Part shown: one piece after another, positions 51,201 to 60,039 of the stretch
How positions within the stretch are numbered: the first letter of the stretch is position 1
Layout of the letters: the number at the start of each line of letters is the position of its first letter
From: Vibrio coralliilyticus
Lineage (GTDB): Bacteria > Pseudomonadota > Gammaproteobacteria > Enterobacterales > Vibrionaceae
Reading direction: 5' to 3'
DNA length: 64,000 nucleotides
Assembly (NCBI RefSeq): GCF_024449095.1
Contig: NZ_CP024627.1
Span: 1,550,001 to 1,614,000, forward strand
Position numbers and translations under genes: made by a program
The notes under the pieces: model-generated
Seen by the model: only the letters and a program-made list of their open reading frames with translations
The model's database searches: none
Told to the model about the DNA's origin: nothing

Positions 51201-53094
51201 TGGATTGCTGGCATACGGTGATCACCCGCTACTTGATAATGCAGACTTTGCGCTTCAAGAAAATGAACGTGTCTGTCTAGTCGGTCGCAATGGAGCGGGT
51301 AAATCGACATTAATGAAAGTTCTTGCCGGCGAAGTAACTTTGGATGACGGCAAACTGACGGTGACTCAAGATGTCGTTGTGTCTCGCCTTGAGCAAGATC
51401 CACCACGTAATCAAGAAGGAACGGTTTTTGACTATGTGGCTGGTGGGCTAGCGGAAATTGGGGAACATTTAAAGATCTACCAAGATCAACTCGATCTGAT
51501 TGCCACTCAGCCAACAGAGCAGAACATTAATAAACTTGCACGGATTCAAGAACAACTTGAGCATTCAGGTGCTTGGCGTTTCGAAGATCGGATTAAAAAT
51601 GTTCTTGGCGCGTTGAAGCTTGACGGGCATACAAAGCTGACGGATCTATCTGGTGGCTGGCAGCGTAAGGCTGCGTTGGCTAGAGCTTTAGTACGAGACC
51701 CTGATGTTTTGCTGCTCGACGAGCCGACTAACCATCTAGACGTGACAACGATCGAATGGCTAGAGAACTTCCTGAAAGATTTTCGCGGCTCAATTATCTT
51801 TATTTCTCACGACCGAGCCTTTATTAAGTCCATGGCGACTCGTATTGTCGATCTTGATCGCGGTAAATTAGCCTCATTTCCAGGTAACTACGACAATTAC
51901 CTCGTTGATAAAGAAGAAATGCTGCGTGTCGAAGAGATGCAAAATGCGGAGTTTGATAAAAAACTCGCTCAGGAAGAAGTGTGGATACGTCAAGGCATTA
52001 AAGCTCGAAGAACCCGCAATGAAGGGAGAGTTCGAGCCCTAAAAAAGCTCCGTGAAGAGCGTAAAGATCGTCGTGAAGTGCAGGGCAAAGCCAATATTCA
52101 GGTTGACGACGCGGCTCGTTCTGGAAAGATCGTTTTCGAAGCGGAAAGTATCAACTTCAATATTGATGGCAAGCCGATATTGAAGGACTTTTCTTTCAAT
52201 ATCATGCGTGGAGACCGCATTGCCTTGATTGGACCTAATGGCTGCGGTAAGAGCACCTTACTTAAGTTATTACTTGGTGATCTTCAACCTGATTCGGGGC
52301 GACTTCATTGTGGGACCAAGTTGGAAGTAGCTTATTTCGATCAATACCGAGAAATGCTCGATCCTGAGAAGTCTGTTATCGATAACCTTGCTGATGGGAA
52401 ACAAGAAGTGATGGTAGGTGGTCGTCAGCGCCATGCCTTGAGTTATCTTCAGGACTTCTTATTTGCACCTAAGCGAGCGCGGACGCCAGTGAAAGCGCTA
52501 TCCGGTGGCGAAAAAAACCGTTTATTACTTGCTCGTATCTTGCTAAAACCAAACAACTTATTAGTTTTAGATGAACCAACCAATGACTTAGATATCGAAA
52601 CGTTGGAACTTTTGGAAGATTTACTTGCCAATTATCAGGGTACGTTGTTGCTTGTAAGCCATGATCGACAATTTGTAGATAACACAGTTATGACGAGTTG
52701 GATCTTTGAAGGTGAAGGTAGAATAGAAGAGTTTGTTGGCGGTTATCATGATGCCCAGCAGCAACGTGAACAAACAAAGAAAGCTCGTACGGTCGAAAAA
52801 CCGAACAAGGCTGAGAAACAGGTTGAGGCACCTCCCAAAACAGTGTCTGTAAAGAGTAAGCCGAAGAAGTTATCCTATAAACTGCAGCGTGAATTAGAAG
52901 CACTGCCGGCAAAACTTGAAGCACTGGAAGCTGAGTTGGAATCGCTGCAAGAGCAGGTCAATGATCCTGACTTCTTCTCTCAACCAGTAGAGCAGACACA
53001 ACCGATTTTAGATAAGCTTTCTGCCGTAGAGCAGGAACTTGAAATTGCTTTCGAGCGTTGGGAAGAACTCGAAGCAATGCAACAGGAAAGTTAA
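51178..53094 (+). CDS. uup: ABC-F ATPase Uup
   Basis: This cytoplasmic ABC-F protein of 638 residues acts on ribosomes and affects precise transposon excision and translation quality in E. coli. The first ATPase has Walker A VGRNGAGKST, signature LSGGWQRK and Walker B LLLDEPTNHLD. The second has GPNGCGKST, LSGGEKNR and LVLDEPTNDLD. The C-terminal coiled coil (about 560-635, YKLQRELEALPAKLEALEAELESLQ) binds DNA in E. coli. ATG 51178 (MALLTINNG) is used; the frame upstream lies in the glutaredoxin gene. Confidence 0.93.
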   Translation: MALLTINNGLLAYGDHPLLDNADFALQENERVCLVGRNGAGKSTLMKVLAGEVTLDDGKLTVTQDVVVSRLEQDPPRNQEGTVFDYVAGGLAEIGEHLKIYQDQLDLIATQPTEQNINKLARIQEQLEHSGAWRFEDRIKNVLGALKLDGHTKLTDLSGGWQRKAALARALVRDPDVLLLDEPTNHLDVTTIEWLENFLKDFRGSIIFISHDRAFIKSMATRIVDLDRGKLASFPGNYDNYLVDKEEMLRVEEMQNAEFDKKLAQEEVWIRQGIKARRTRNEGRVRALKKLREERKDRREVQGKANIQVDDAARSGKIVFEAESINFNIDGKPILKDFSFNIMRGDRIALIGPNGCGKSTLLKLLLGDLQPDSGRLHCGTKLEVAYFDQYREMLDPEKSVIDNLADGKQEVMVGGRQRHALSYLQDFLFAPKRARTPVKALSGGEKNRLLLARILLKPNNLLVLDEPTNDLDIETLELLEDLLANYQGTLLLVSHDRQFVDNTVMTSWIFEGEGRIEEFVGGYHDAQQQREQTKKARTVEKPNKAEKQVEAPPKTVSVKSKPKKLSYKLQRELEALPAKLEALEAELESLQEQVNDPDFFSQPVEQTQPILDKLSAVEQELEIAFERWEELEAMQQES

Positions 53095-53100
53095 CAAACA

Positions 53101-54813
53101 ATGAGTAGTAAAATCTTTAAACTATCATCTATTACATTGGCTGTAGCCGCTTCTTTTGGGGTAAATGCCGCTATATATAAAGTTGTTGAGATTGATGAGT
53201 CTCTTAACGATACATACAGTCTTGGTGGATATACCACGGAATATTACGGAACAGCGGTTGAGCAAGGAAATATTGGGGGGACACCTAATTTTTTAGGCTG
53301 TTTTACCAGTACTGATGAAAATGCAGTTGGTGTTCCATGTAGTAGTTCTGATTTCAAAATTGCTGCAGAAACGCGTAACTGGAAGGAAGGTATTAGCTAT
53401 CGAGAAGAAGTTCCGTTTGCGATGGATAACGCTTTTAACTACGTGGATGATCAAGCTGATTTTGAAAGCTATTGTAATGCTCAGCTTCGTTATGCAGATT
53501 GTGACACTTGGTCTACAGATGAATGGAATGGTTATGCTAAAGAGCTATCGAGCAACTATTTAAATTCGATTGCTTTTGTCGAGGGCGAAACAGCGGCAGT
53601 TTCTACAACCAACGCAGTTATTAATAGTCTAGATGGAACGGATCCGGTTGGTAATAAACGTGATGGAAGCACAAGAAATGTGGCATTTGTTGGTGCTTCG
53701 GATTTAACGCTACCATCAGATAATCCTACTGGTGTAGTGCAAACACGAGCTTGGAAAACGGATGGTACCTATACCGTTGGTAGTATTTCTCGTAAACAAG
53801 ATAATGCTAATGGGTCACACTTTTATTCTCAAGCTGCTATTTGGGATAGTTCTGATTCATTAGAAATAGGCTTTGGTGATGGTGGAGCAACCATTGACTC
53901 TGATGTTTTGGGCCAGGCAAGTATCAGAGACTTCAGAGTAGATGGTAATCTGTTCTATGCTGTCGGCTATAACACCTACACTGATCAAAGGATGGATGCG
54001 ACCGTATTTGTTGGTGATATGAGCGCAGCGCCAACTGATGTGACTAAATGGTCTTTTAGCTCTGATGATGCAAAAGGTACGGGGATTAAATCAGTTGCCA
54101 ATGCAACAAGCGGTTCTGACTATATCTATAGCAATTCAGTCGTTTCATCTATTAATGACAACTTTGTCGCAGTAGGTAGTGCAAAGCGAGCGGGTGATAA
54201 GCCAGAGAATCGCGCTGCTTCAAATAGGCTGTTTTATATTGCTGATGTGACAAGCTCACCTACAGCCACCTACTTTAGTGGTGGAATCTTCTTTGATGGA
54301 GCTGGTGGAACCATGGGCGGGATCAACAACTTTAATGAAGTGGTCGGTAGCGTTGATATCAGTAGCTCGGCTGAAGTCGATGGAGTGGAGCGAGCTAAGC
54401 GAGCATTTATAAATCCCCTCAACGCTACTGACACAAATTCTACACGTCGTTCATCTATATTTAATAGCAAAGCTTGGATTCTAGATGACCTCACTAACGA
54501 TGGTTCTGTTTCCTCAAATAATAACCAATACCGAATTATTGATGCAGCAGATATCAATGATGCAGGTGTCATTGCTGCTACGGCGCTTAAATGTACAAAT
54601 GGTTACGACACCACTGAAGTTGATTCATACTGTCAAGGTGGCGCTATTGGGGTTGAAAAGCTGGTCGCGGTTAAACTGGTGCCTATTGCTGGAAGTGGAA
54701 AAGATGATATTCAAGCGAGAAGCTTCCGCACTGAGACAGTCGAGCGCAAAGGATCTTCGCTTGGTTTCCTAGCTCTGACTCTACTTGCTTTCTTAGGGTT
54801 CCGTAGAAAATAG
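53101..54813 (+). CDS. DUF3466 family exported protein with GlyGly-CTERM-like tail
   Basis: This 570-residue protein has an N-terminal signal peptide (SSITLAVAASFGVNA|A). The C-terminal tail is a short Ser/Gly stretch, a hydrophobic helix (LGFLALTLLAFLGF) and RRK, as in GlyGly-CTERM proteins processed by rhombosortase and exported by type II secretion. The body has repeated beta-rich units with GGAGGTMGGINNFNEVVGSVD and DINDAGVIAATA, typical of DUF3466. Function is unknown. It starts only six bases after uup, with AGGAAAG upstream, so it may share that transcript. Confidence 0.85.
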   Translation: MSSKIFKLSSITLAVAASFGVNAAIYKVVEIDESLNDTYSLGGYTTEYYGTAVEQGNIGGTPNFLGCFTSTDENAVGVPCSSSDFKIAAETRNWKEGISYREEVPFAMDNAFNYVDDQADFESYCNAQLRYADCDTWSTDEWNGYAKELSSNYLNSIAFVEGETAAVSTTNAVINSLDGTDPVGNKRDGSTRNVAFVGASDLTLPSDNPTGVVQTRAWKTDGTYTVGSISRKQDNANGSHFYSQAAIWDSSDSLEIGFGDGGATIDSDVLGQASIRDFRVDGNLFYAVGYNTYTDQRMDATVFVGDMSAAPTDVTKWSFSSDDAKGTGIKSVANATSGSDYIYSNSVVSSINDNFVAVGSAKRAGDKPENRAASNRLFYIADVTSSPTATYFSGGIFFDGAGGTMGGINNFNEVVGSVDISSSAEVDGVERAKRAFINPLNATDTNSTRRSSIFNSKAWILDDLTNDGSVSSNNNQYRIIDAADINDAGVIAATALKCTNGYDTTEVDSYCQGGAIGVEKLVAVKLVPIAGSGKDDIQARSFRTETVERKGSSLGFLALTLLAFLGFRRK

Positions 54814-54831
54814 ATTAAATTTTCATCTAGG

Positions 54832-54867
54832 GCACAGGTTCACATTTTTGAGCCTGTGCTTTTTTTA
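54832..54867 (+). terminator. Terminator after the DUF3466 gene
   Basis: The stem GCACAGGTTCA / TGAGCCTGTGC has one G-T pair and is followed by T8. Confidence 0.88.
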
Positions 54868-54977
54868 TGCCTTGAGAAAGACCAGATTTTGATCGATTCT
54901 TAATGGTGGAGTCATAAAAGCTCCACAAAAAGTTAATAGTAGTACGTTAGAAAAACTTTATGTATGAGGACGACACT

Positions 54978-55151
54978 ATGAAGAGACAAAAGCGTGACCG
55001 CTTAGAAAGAGCTCAATCTCAAGGCTACAAAGCAGGCTTAAATGGCCGCTCAACGGACTCATGTCCATATCAACAGATGGATGCTCGATCTTATTGGCTC
55101 GGTGGTTGGCGCGATGCCAGGGAAGACAAACACTCTGGTCTCTACAAATAA
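54978..55151 (+). CDS. rmf: Ribosome modulation factor RMF
   Basis: RMF dimerises 70S ribosomes into inactive 100S particles in stationary phase. The 57-residue product contains the near-invariant MKRQKRDRLERA, YKAGLNGRS, CPYQ and WLGGWRDA. The ATG at 54978 follows GAGGA; an in-frame ATG at 54960 is not conserved in the family. Downstream a terminator separates it from the convergent fabA. The rmf-fabA neighbourhood is the same as in E. coli. Confidence 0.95.
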   Translation: MKRQKRDRLERAQSQGYKAGLNGRSTDSCPYQQMDARSYWLGGWRDAREDKHSGLYK

Positions 55152-55183
55152 CAGACTCAATCCACATACGACATAAGGAACAC

Positions 55184-55213
55184 AAAAGCCCCGAAAATTC
55201 GGGGCTTTTGTTT
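55184..55213 (+). terminator. Terminator of rmf
   Basis: The stem AAAAGCCCCGAA / TTCGGGGCTTTT is followed by GTTTG. Confidence 0.85.
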
Positions 55214-55254
55214 GCATTTATAACGCACTATAACTAAATGCATTGGCAACAAAA

Positions 55255-55276
55255 AAGCGACTCAATCGAGTCGCTT
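55255..55276 (-). terminator. Terminator of fabA
   Basis: The stem AAGCGACTC / GAGTCGCTT with loop AATC is followed on the minus strand by TTTTGTTG. Confidence 0.82.
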
Positions 55277-55290
55277 AGAAAAAGACTTGC

Positions 55291-55809
55291 TTAAAACGCA
55301 GATGTATCTTGGAAAAGGCCTACTTTAAGGTCTTTCGCTACGTAGATTTCTTTTCCATCTACAAGAACGCGGCCATCAGCTAGACCCATTACAAGCTTAC
55401 GGTTAACAACTCGCTTCATATGAATTTCATAAGTAACTTTCTTTGCAGTAGGCAGGATTTGACCAGTGAATTTCACTTCACCCACACCTAGAGCTCGGCC
55501 TTTACCTTTGCCACCAACCCAACCAAGGAAGAAGCCAACAAGTTGCCACATCGCATCAAGGCCTAGACAGCCAGGCATCACTGGGTCACCAGGGAAGTGA
55601 CAATCGAAGAACCAGAGATCAGGAGTAATATCGAGTTCTGCTAGAATTAGACCTTTACCGAAATCACCTTCAGTTTCAGACATCTTAGTGACGCGGTCCA
55701 TCATTAGCATGTTAGGTGCAGGTAGCTGGGGGTAACCTGGGCCAAATAGCTCACCTTGGCTAGAAGCTAATAGATCTTCGCGGTTATAAGAATCACGTTT
55801 GTTTTGCAT
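55291..55809 (-). CDS. fabA: 3-hydroxydecanoyl-ACP dehydratase/isomerase FabA
   Basis: This enzyme starts unsaturated fatty-acid synthesis by dehydrating 3-hydroxydecanoyl-ACP and isomerising trans-2 to cis-3-decenoyl-ACP. It has 172 residues, as in E. coli. The active-site His is in [22 protein letters not shown] with the catalytic Asp in LGLDAMWQ. The ATG at 55809 has GGAG upstream; a TTG six bases earlier is rejected. FabR- and FadR-like operators lie directly upstream. Confidence 0.96.
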   Translation of the reverse strand: MQNKRDSYNREDLLASSQGELFGPGYPQLPAPNMLMMDRVTKMSETEGDFGKGLILAELDITPDLWFFDCHFPGDPVMPGCLGLDAMWQLVGFFLGWVGGKGKGRALGVGEVKFTGQILPTAKKVTYEIHMKRVVNRKLVMGLADGRVLVDGKEIYVAKDLKVGLFQDTSAF

Positions 55810-55843
55810 TATCAATTACTCCAAATTTTGATAGCAGCATGTT

Positions 55844-55861
55844 AGTGAACACGTGTACGCT
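55844..55861. promoter_or_regulatory. FabR-like operator upstream of fabA
   Basis: AGTGAACACGTGTACGCT is a near-palindrome (AGCGTACACGTGTTCACT on the fabA strand). It fits the FabR operator known from fabA/fabB promoters of gammaproteobacteria and lies 35 bases before the fabA start. FabR is expected to repress here. Confidence 0.7.
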
Positions 55862-55863
55862 AA

Positions 55864-55880
55864 ACAACTCCGATCAGTCT
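55864..55880. promoter_or_regulatory. FadR-like activator site upstream of fabA
   Basis: On the fabA strand this reads AGACTGATCGGAGTTGT. It resembles the FadR site of the E. coli fabA promoter (TGATCGGA core) and sits directly upstream of the FabR-like site, the known arrangement for activation by FadR. Confidence 0.5.
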
Positions 55881-55900
55881 AAATGTGACTAATCTTTGCT

Positions 55901-57544
55901 CTAAGAGAACCAGTTTTTGATGCGTTCCACAATTCCCTGTGGATGTTCATGTTTTTCATAGTTATCAATTCGTTCCGCAATTTTATGAATCACGCTAGTT
56001 TCATCGTCTCCACGGAATGGTTTTCCCATAATGATAGGAATAGCTTCATCAACCGTTTCCACCGACCAAATATGGAACTCATCATTCTTAATGCTTTCTA
56101 CTACATCTTTATGAAGGGCTAAATGTTTTAGATTCGTTTTGGGTAAAATTACCCCTTGTTGGCCAGTGAGGCCTTGGTGTTTACAAACATGGTAGAAACC
56201 TTCAATCTTCTCGTTAAGGCCACCGACTGCTTGCACTCGTCCAAATTGATCTACCGCACCAGTGACTGCGATCTGTTGATTAATTGGATATTCAGATAGG
56301 GCACTCACAAAAGAGCACAACTCCGCGAGCGTGGCGCTGTCGCCATCAACCTCACAATAGGACTGTTCAAATACAACTGAAGCCGAATAAGGCAACGGCT
56401 CATCCAATTGTAGCGCGCTTGAGACAAATGCTTGCATGATCATCATGCCTTTTGCATGGAGGTTACCACCTAGCTCAGCTTTGCGTTCAACATCGGAAAT
56501 ATCGCCATCACCAAAATGAATAACACATGAAATTCGTGCGGGCTCACCGTAAGGAAGAGGATGACCTGAAACATCAATGACTGTCAGACCATTTACTTGG
56601 CCAATACACTCACCCTGAGTTTCAATAATCACTTGACCATCTAAGATATCAGATAATGCACGCTCCGGAAGATATGACTCACGCTGAAATTTTGCTTCTA
56701 TAGCTTTATCTAGTGCGCTTTCACTAATCTGCTGCCCATCGGAGTAGAGGGATGCTTCTTGAAAGAGCGAGAGATACCACAGTGGCTCAATCGGCATATA
56801 GCGTTGATCTTCGGTATACCTTGCACCAGCGACCATTAGGCGATGAATAGATGCTGCAGAAAGCGATGGCAAACCGTATTCCTTTAGCAAGGAAGACAGA
56901 TACCCTAAATACGGTCTGATAGATTGTTCACTTAATGTGATTTCGTGTTCGATCTCGGTATAAGAAGCCAAACCATTATAGAGTTCACCATCCAAGTACT
57001 CTAAATCAGCGATCTGATCTCTATTGCCAACGACAACGAGTTTAATGTTGTAAGCTGAAATAGGGCACTCGTTTGCAATGTTGCTTGGTGTAACGTTGAC
57101 GGGGCTAACCTGTTCGCCAAGAAAGACAGATTTAAGCATTAGCCAACTACTTGGATTCGCTAGAAGAATATTCGCCGATACTACAAGATAACCGCCATTT
57201 GCTTTTTCTAAAAGACCTTGTTTTTGTGAAACAATTTCACCAAGCTTGTTACATGAATAAGTGCCAAGCAACTCGTTTATATTAATGCTTTCAGATGAAA
57301 TAATGGGGCTGTTAGATAACGAAGATAAACCGTTTTTAATACTTGTGCGGTAGAAAGCATTATCAGGTGAATTTATTACGAGAATTCTGGAAAAGCCTTT
57401 AATCTCAGCAAAGGTTGACAAGGCTTGCTTTAATCGAGGTTGAACATCGAGAAAGCTAACATGGGGTAGGCTTTCAAATTGCGATATAACATCGTCATAA
57501 TGGGAGTATTGCGGTGTGACGGCATGCCAGCTTTCTTGGTTCAT
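55901..57544 (-). CDS. lonH: Lon-like protease with degenerate ATPase region (YcbZ/LonH)
   Basis: This 547-residue protein has a C-terminal Lon serine protease domain: catalytic Ser in VDGDSATLAELC and Lys in GGLNEKIEGFYH. The N-terminal ~300 residues match YcbZ/LonH, where the P-loop is not a usable GxxGxGK; here the corresponding strand reads RILVINSPDNAFYRTSIKNG. The order fabA-lonH-matP is conserved with E. coli. It is divergent from matP and probably cytoplasmic. Substrates are unknown. Confidence 0.88.
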   Translation of the reverse strand: MNQESWHAVTPQYSHYDDVISQFESLPHVSFLDVQPRLKQALSTFAEIKGFSRILVINSPDNAFYRTSIKNGLSSLSNSPIISSESININELLGTYSCNKLGEIVSQKQGLLEKANGGYLVVSANILLANPSSWLMLKSVFLGEQVSPVNVTPSNIANECPISAYNIKLVVVGNRDQIADLEYLDGELYNGLASYTEIEHEITLSEQSIRPYLGYLSSLLKEYGLPSLSAASIHRLMVAGARYTEDQRYMPIEPLWYLSLFQEASLYSDGQQISESALDKAIEAKFQRESYLPERALSDILDGQVIIETQGECIGQVNGLTVIDVSGHPLPYGEPARISCVIHFGDGDISDVERKAELGGNLHAKGMMIMQAFVSSALQLDEPLPYSASVVFEQSYCEVDGDSATLAELCSFVSALSEYPINQQIAVTGAVDQFGRVQAVGGLNEKIEGFYHVCKHQGLTGQQGVILPKTNLKHLALHKDVVESIKNDEFHIWSVETVDEAIPIIMGKPFRGDDETSVIHKIAERIDNYEKHEHPQGIVERIKNWFS

Positions 57545-57663
57545 CGACAGTATTCATGTGCTTGAAAAGGTCAGAAATTATATAGAAAAACCGCTAAGTA
57601 TGACATAGCCAATTTAATGTGATGATCTAGGTCGATTTTTCTACAATAAAGATTGTATCTATA

Positions 57664-57686
57664 GTGACGCTGAGTTACGCTGTCAC
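57664..57686. promoter_or_regulatory. Tandem matS-like sequences before matP
   Basis: GTTACGCTGTCAC (57674-57686) is one mismatch from the matS consensus GTGACRNYGTCAC. It is directly preceded by GTGACGCTG (57664-57672), which equals the first nine matS positions. The pair lies 25 bases before the matP start, where MatP binding could affect its own transcription. Confidence 0.5.
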
Positions 57687-57710
57687 CCAAATTCAATGGA
57701 ACTGCTTACA

Positions 57711-58157
57711 ATGAAATATCAACAGCTTGAAAATTTAGAATGTGGTTGGAAGTGGAATTATCTCATTAGTAAATGGAAAAACGGTGAGGAGATCACTCGT
57801 CACGTTGACACTAGTGAAGCTGAGGCTGCGGTGAATGAGTTGCGTAACCTTGAGCATGAGCCAACAAAAGTTCTGGAGTGGATAGAACTTCACATGTCTC
57901 TTGAGTTAGACAATAAACTCAAACAAGCCATTCGAGCAAAGCGTAAGCGCCATTTTAATGCCGAACAGATACACACCAAGAAGAAGTCAATTGACTTGGA
58001 CTATCGAGTTTGGGAAAAGCTGTCAACGCGGGCAAATGAACTGGGCTGTACTTTGTCTGATGCCATTGAATATCTGCTTTCGGAGGCCTCTAGAAGTGAA
58101 AAGGCAAGCAGAGCAGTCAACACTCTCAAAGAGGATCTGAGTAAGTTACTAGATTAA
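57711..58157 (+). CDS. matP: Macrodomain Ter protein MatP
   Basis: MatP binds matS sites and condenses the terminus region, linking it to the divisome through ZapB. The 148-residue protein has MKYQQLENLECGWKWNYL at its start. The four-helix part with the RAKRKRHFNAEQIHTKKKSIDLDYRVWEKL ribbon-helix-helix DNA-binding region follows, then a C-terminal coiled coil. The ATG at 57711 fits the E. coli start; 57696 adds five unconserved residues. It is followed after nine bases by the DUF3634 gene, probably co-transcribed. Confidence 0.95.
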   Translation: MKYQQLENLECGWKWNYLISKWKNGEEITRHVDTSEAEAAVNELRNLEHEPTKVLEWIELHMSLELDNKLKQAIRAKRKRHFNAEQIHTKKKSIDLDYRVWEKLSTRANELGCTLSDAIEYLLSEASRSEKASRAVNTLKEDLSKLLD

Positions 58158-58166
58158 GGAGTAGAT

Positions 58167-58478
58167 ATGCTTTATGTAATTTTAGTGGCGGCCATTGTTA
58201 TCTTTTGGCTGGTAGCTATTGATAGACCAGTCTTGCGAGTTCAATTTAAGTTGGGGCAAATCACTAAGGAAAAAGGTCACTTTCCTCCTACTTTTCGCCA
58301 CAATGTTCTCGATATTGCTGAGCGCGATCCTTTCGATGGCGAATTTAAAGTCTATCAGCAACGGACAGGAATGAAACTTGTCTTTTCTAAACAAGTGCCG
58401 AAGAAGATCCAGCAGCGGATAAGAAATGTGTTCCCTCATCAAGGTTTTCAGTCCAAAGGTAAGAAAAAAGCGCATTAA
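58167..58478 (+). CDS. DUF3634 small membrane protein
   Basis: This 103-residue protein has one N-terminal membrane helix (LYVILVAAIVIFWLVAI) and a basic cytoplasmic remainder (VPKKIQQRIRNVFPHQGF, GKKKAH end). It matches DUF3634, found after matP in Vibrio. Function is unknown. AAGGAG precedes the ATG. A long terminator follows. Confidence 0.85.
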   Translation: MLYVILVAAIVIFWLVAIDRPVLRVQFKLGQITKEKGHFPPTFRHNVLDIAERDPFDGEFKVYQQRTGMKLVFSKQVPKKIQQRIRNVFPHQGFQSKGKKKAH

Positions 58479-58497
58479 CAGAACATCATTTATACCT

Positions 58498-58534
58498 AAG
58501 CCCCAGTGATTGGCATCAATCACTGGGGCTTTTG
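58498..58534 (+). terminator. Terminator of matP-DUF3634
   Basis: The fifteen-base stem AAGCCCCAGTGATTG / CAATCACTGGGGCTT has a four-base loop and is followed by TTG. Confidence 0.88.
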
Positions 58535-58590
58535 CTATTAGGTTTTTAGTCAGCACTCTTAGGTATAATTGTTTGTGCTAATGTTAAATA

Positions 58591-59835
58591 ATGATTCTTC
58601 CCATGGGGTATTTCTGTTTGCTACTTACCAACAAAAAATACAATGAAGAAGCAAATCAGCTGGCTGGAGCAATAGCTGCATCAACCAGAGAACGTTACGC
58701 CAAATGGCTTGTTAGTATTAAGTATGTGCTTGATCAGTCAGACGTTGATTCAGTGCTCAGTCGGCAGAGTGAGTTTTGCGACACAGTGATTCTCAATGAA
58801 AAAGAGCGAGTAATGAAAAACCAGCGCCTCTTACTGGAATGTGAAAGTAGTAAAGTCGAGGAGAGGCGCCAAGCAGCAGAAGCAAGGCAGAAGATACATG
58901 AGAGTGTCATAGGGGACATTTCCAAGTTAGCGACAGAAGGAATGATAGAAAAGCTTGCAGAGCTAGAGGTGTTAAAGTTATTCGGGCGTTTCCCTGACTT
59001 TTCTTATTTTTTAAGTATCGCGTATTCGCCCTCAGTCAGTTATAGCAAGCTCGATGTTTTAGCCGTCAACGACAATCAATTAAAGAATAATCTTTTCGAA
59101 CTATGCAGGAATCCCAAGTTTTGTGCTCGTTTGGGTAAAACGGTAAGAAGTTTCACTGACACGAAGATGGCAATAGGCTTGCTTGGTATTGATAACAGTC
59201 GTGTTTTGTTTCCAATCTTAATGGTTAAGCCTTTGCTACGTTGGGATGAACCAACCACTAAGCTCATAGCTCCAAAACTTTGGCAACATATGATTTTGAC
59301 AGCAAATGTTACTCGTATTCGCCTAGAGGAAGCTGGTGTAAAATCACCTGAGCAGGGAATAGCAATCGGCATTTTACGGACTATTAGCCAGTTTGCTATT
59401 GTTAACAACTTCCCGATGATGTTCGAAGATACCTTAGTAGAACGAATGCAGTTCTATCGTGATAAGAATCGTCGTGAAGAATATTACGCTTGCGCGGAGA
59501 TTAAGCCCATTATGAGTGTGCTTCCAGACGTTATTCTTGGTTTAGAAAGTTTACTAACACGTAAAGTGGTAGAGCATATTGAGTGGTCACCCAGAAATAT
59601 ACACCTAAAGAATGCTTTACTTGAAGATTTAGATGACATTCCCATATTAGAGCGAAGCCCTTACGGGGTTGCTTTAGCCCAAGCTCAAGCCTATTCAATA
59701 TATGATGCGCTTGATCGTAGTAGTGTTTTTGTTAACAAGCATAAGCCATTTTGGTTCGCCAACGTTCAGATGCCACCAGAGGCATTAAAAGCTATCCGTA
59801 ATTGTAACCCTGGCCGTATTGACTTGAGTGTCTGA
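58591..59835 (+). CDS. HDOD-domain signalling protein
   Basis: This 414-residue cytoplasmic protein opens with a charged N-terminal helical region (about 60-115, KNQRLLLECESSKVEERRQAAEARQK). From about 160 it follows the HDOD fold: LFELCRNPKFCARLGKTVRSFTDTKMAIGLLGIDNSRVLFPILM, then LWQHMILTANVTRIRLEEAGVKSPEQGIAIGILR. The metal-binding HD pairs are not present, as expected for HDOD, so it is likely a binding/output module rather than a hydrolase. The start is uncertain: ATG 58591 lacks a clear ribosome-binding site, and MGYFCLL at 58603 is an alternative. Confidence 0.75.
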   Translation: MILPMGYFCLLLTNKKYNEEANQLAGAIAASTRERYAKWLVSIKYVLDQSDVDSVLSRQSEFCDTVILNEKERVMKNQRLLLECESSKVEERRQAAEARQKIHESVIGDISKLATEGMIEKLAELEVLKLFGRFPDFSYFLSIAYSPSVSYSKLDVLAVNDNQLKNNLFELCRNPKFCARLGKTVRSFTDTKMAIGLLGIDNSRVLFPILMVKPLLRWDEPTTKLIAPKLWQHMILTANVTRIRLEEAGVKSPEQGIAIGILRTISQFAIVNNFPMMFEDTLVERMQFYRDKNRREEYYACAEIKPIMSVLPDVILGLESLLTRKVVEHIEWSPRNIHLKNALLEDLDDIPILERSPYGVALAQAQAYSIYDALDRSSVFVNKHKPFWFANVQMPPEALKAIRNCNPGRIDLSV

Positions 59836-60006
59836 GTTAAGATAAGCACCATTTAACGCACTATAACTGAATACTTCAATATCAAAATATTATCGAGATC
59901 TGAACGATAATCGCCAACTTCATCATAGTTTAACTCATACTCCTACCAATAAAGGGCCGCCTATATTGACTGATGATGGGCACTTTTCTGTAAATCAAAC
60001 AAAAAG

Positions 60007-60034
60007 AAGTTCTCAGCGTAATCGTTGAGAACTT
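60007..60034 (-). terminator. Terminator of the 60-residue gene
   Basis: The stem AAGTTCTCA / TGAGAACTT has inner CG pairs. It is followed on the minus strand by CTTTTTGTTTG and lies six bases past the small gene's stop. Confidence 0.78.
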
Positions 60035-60039
60035 TTATA

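Noticed and set aside
55221..59867. Shared AACGCACTATAACT near 55222 and 59852
   Set aside because: A 14-base match is expected by chance in 64 kb and no longer repeat surrounds it.
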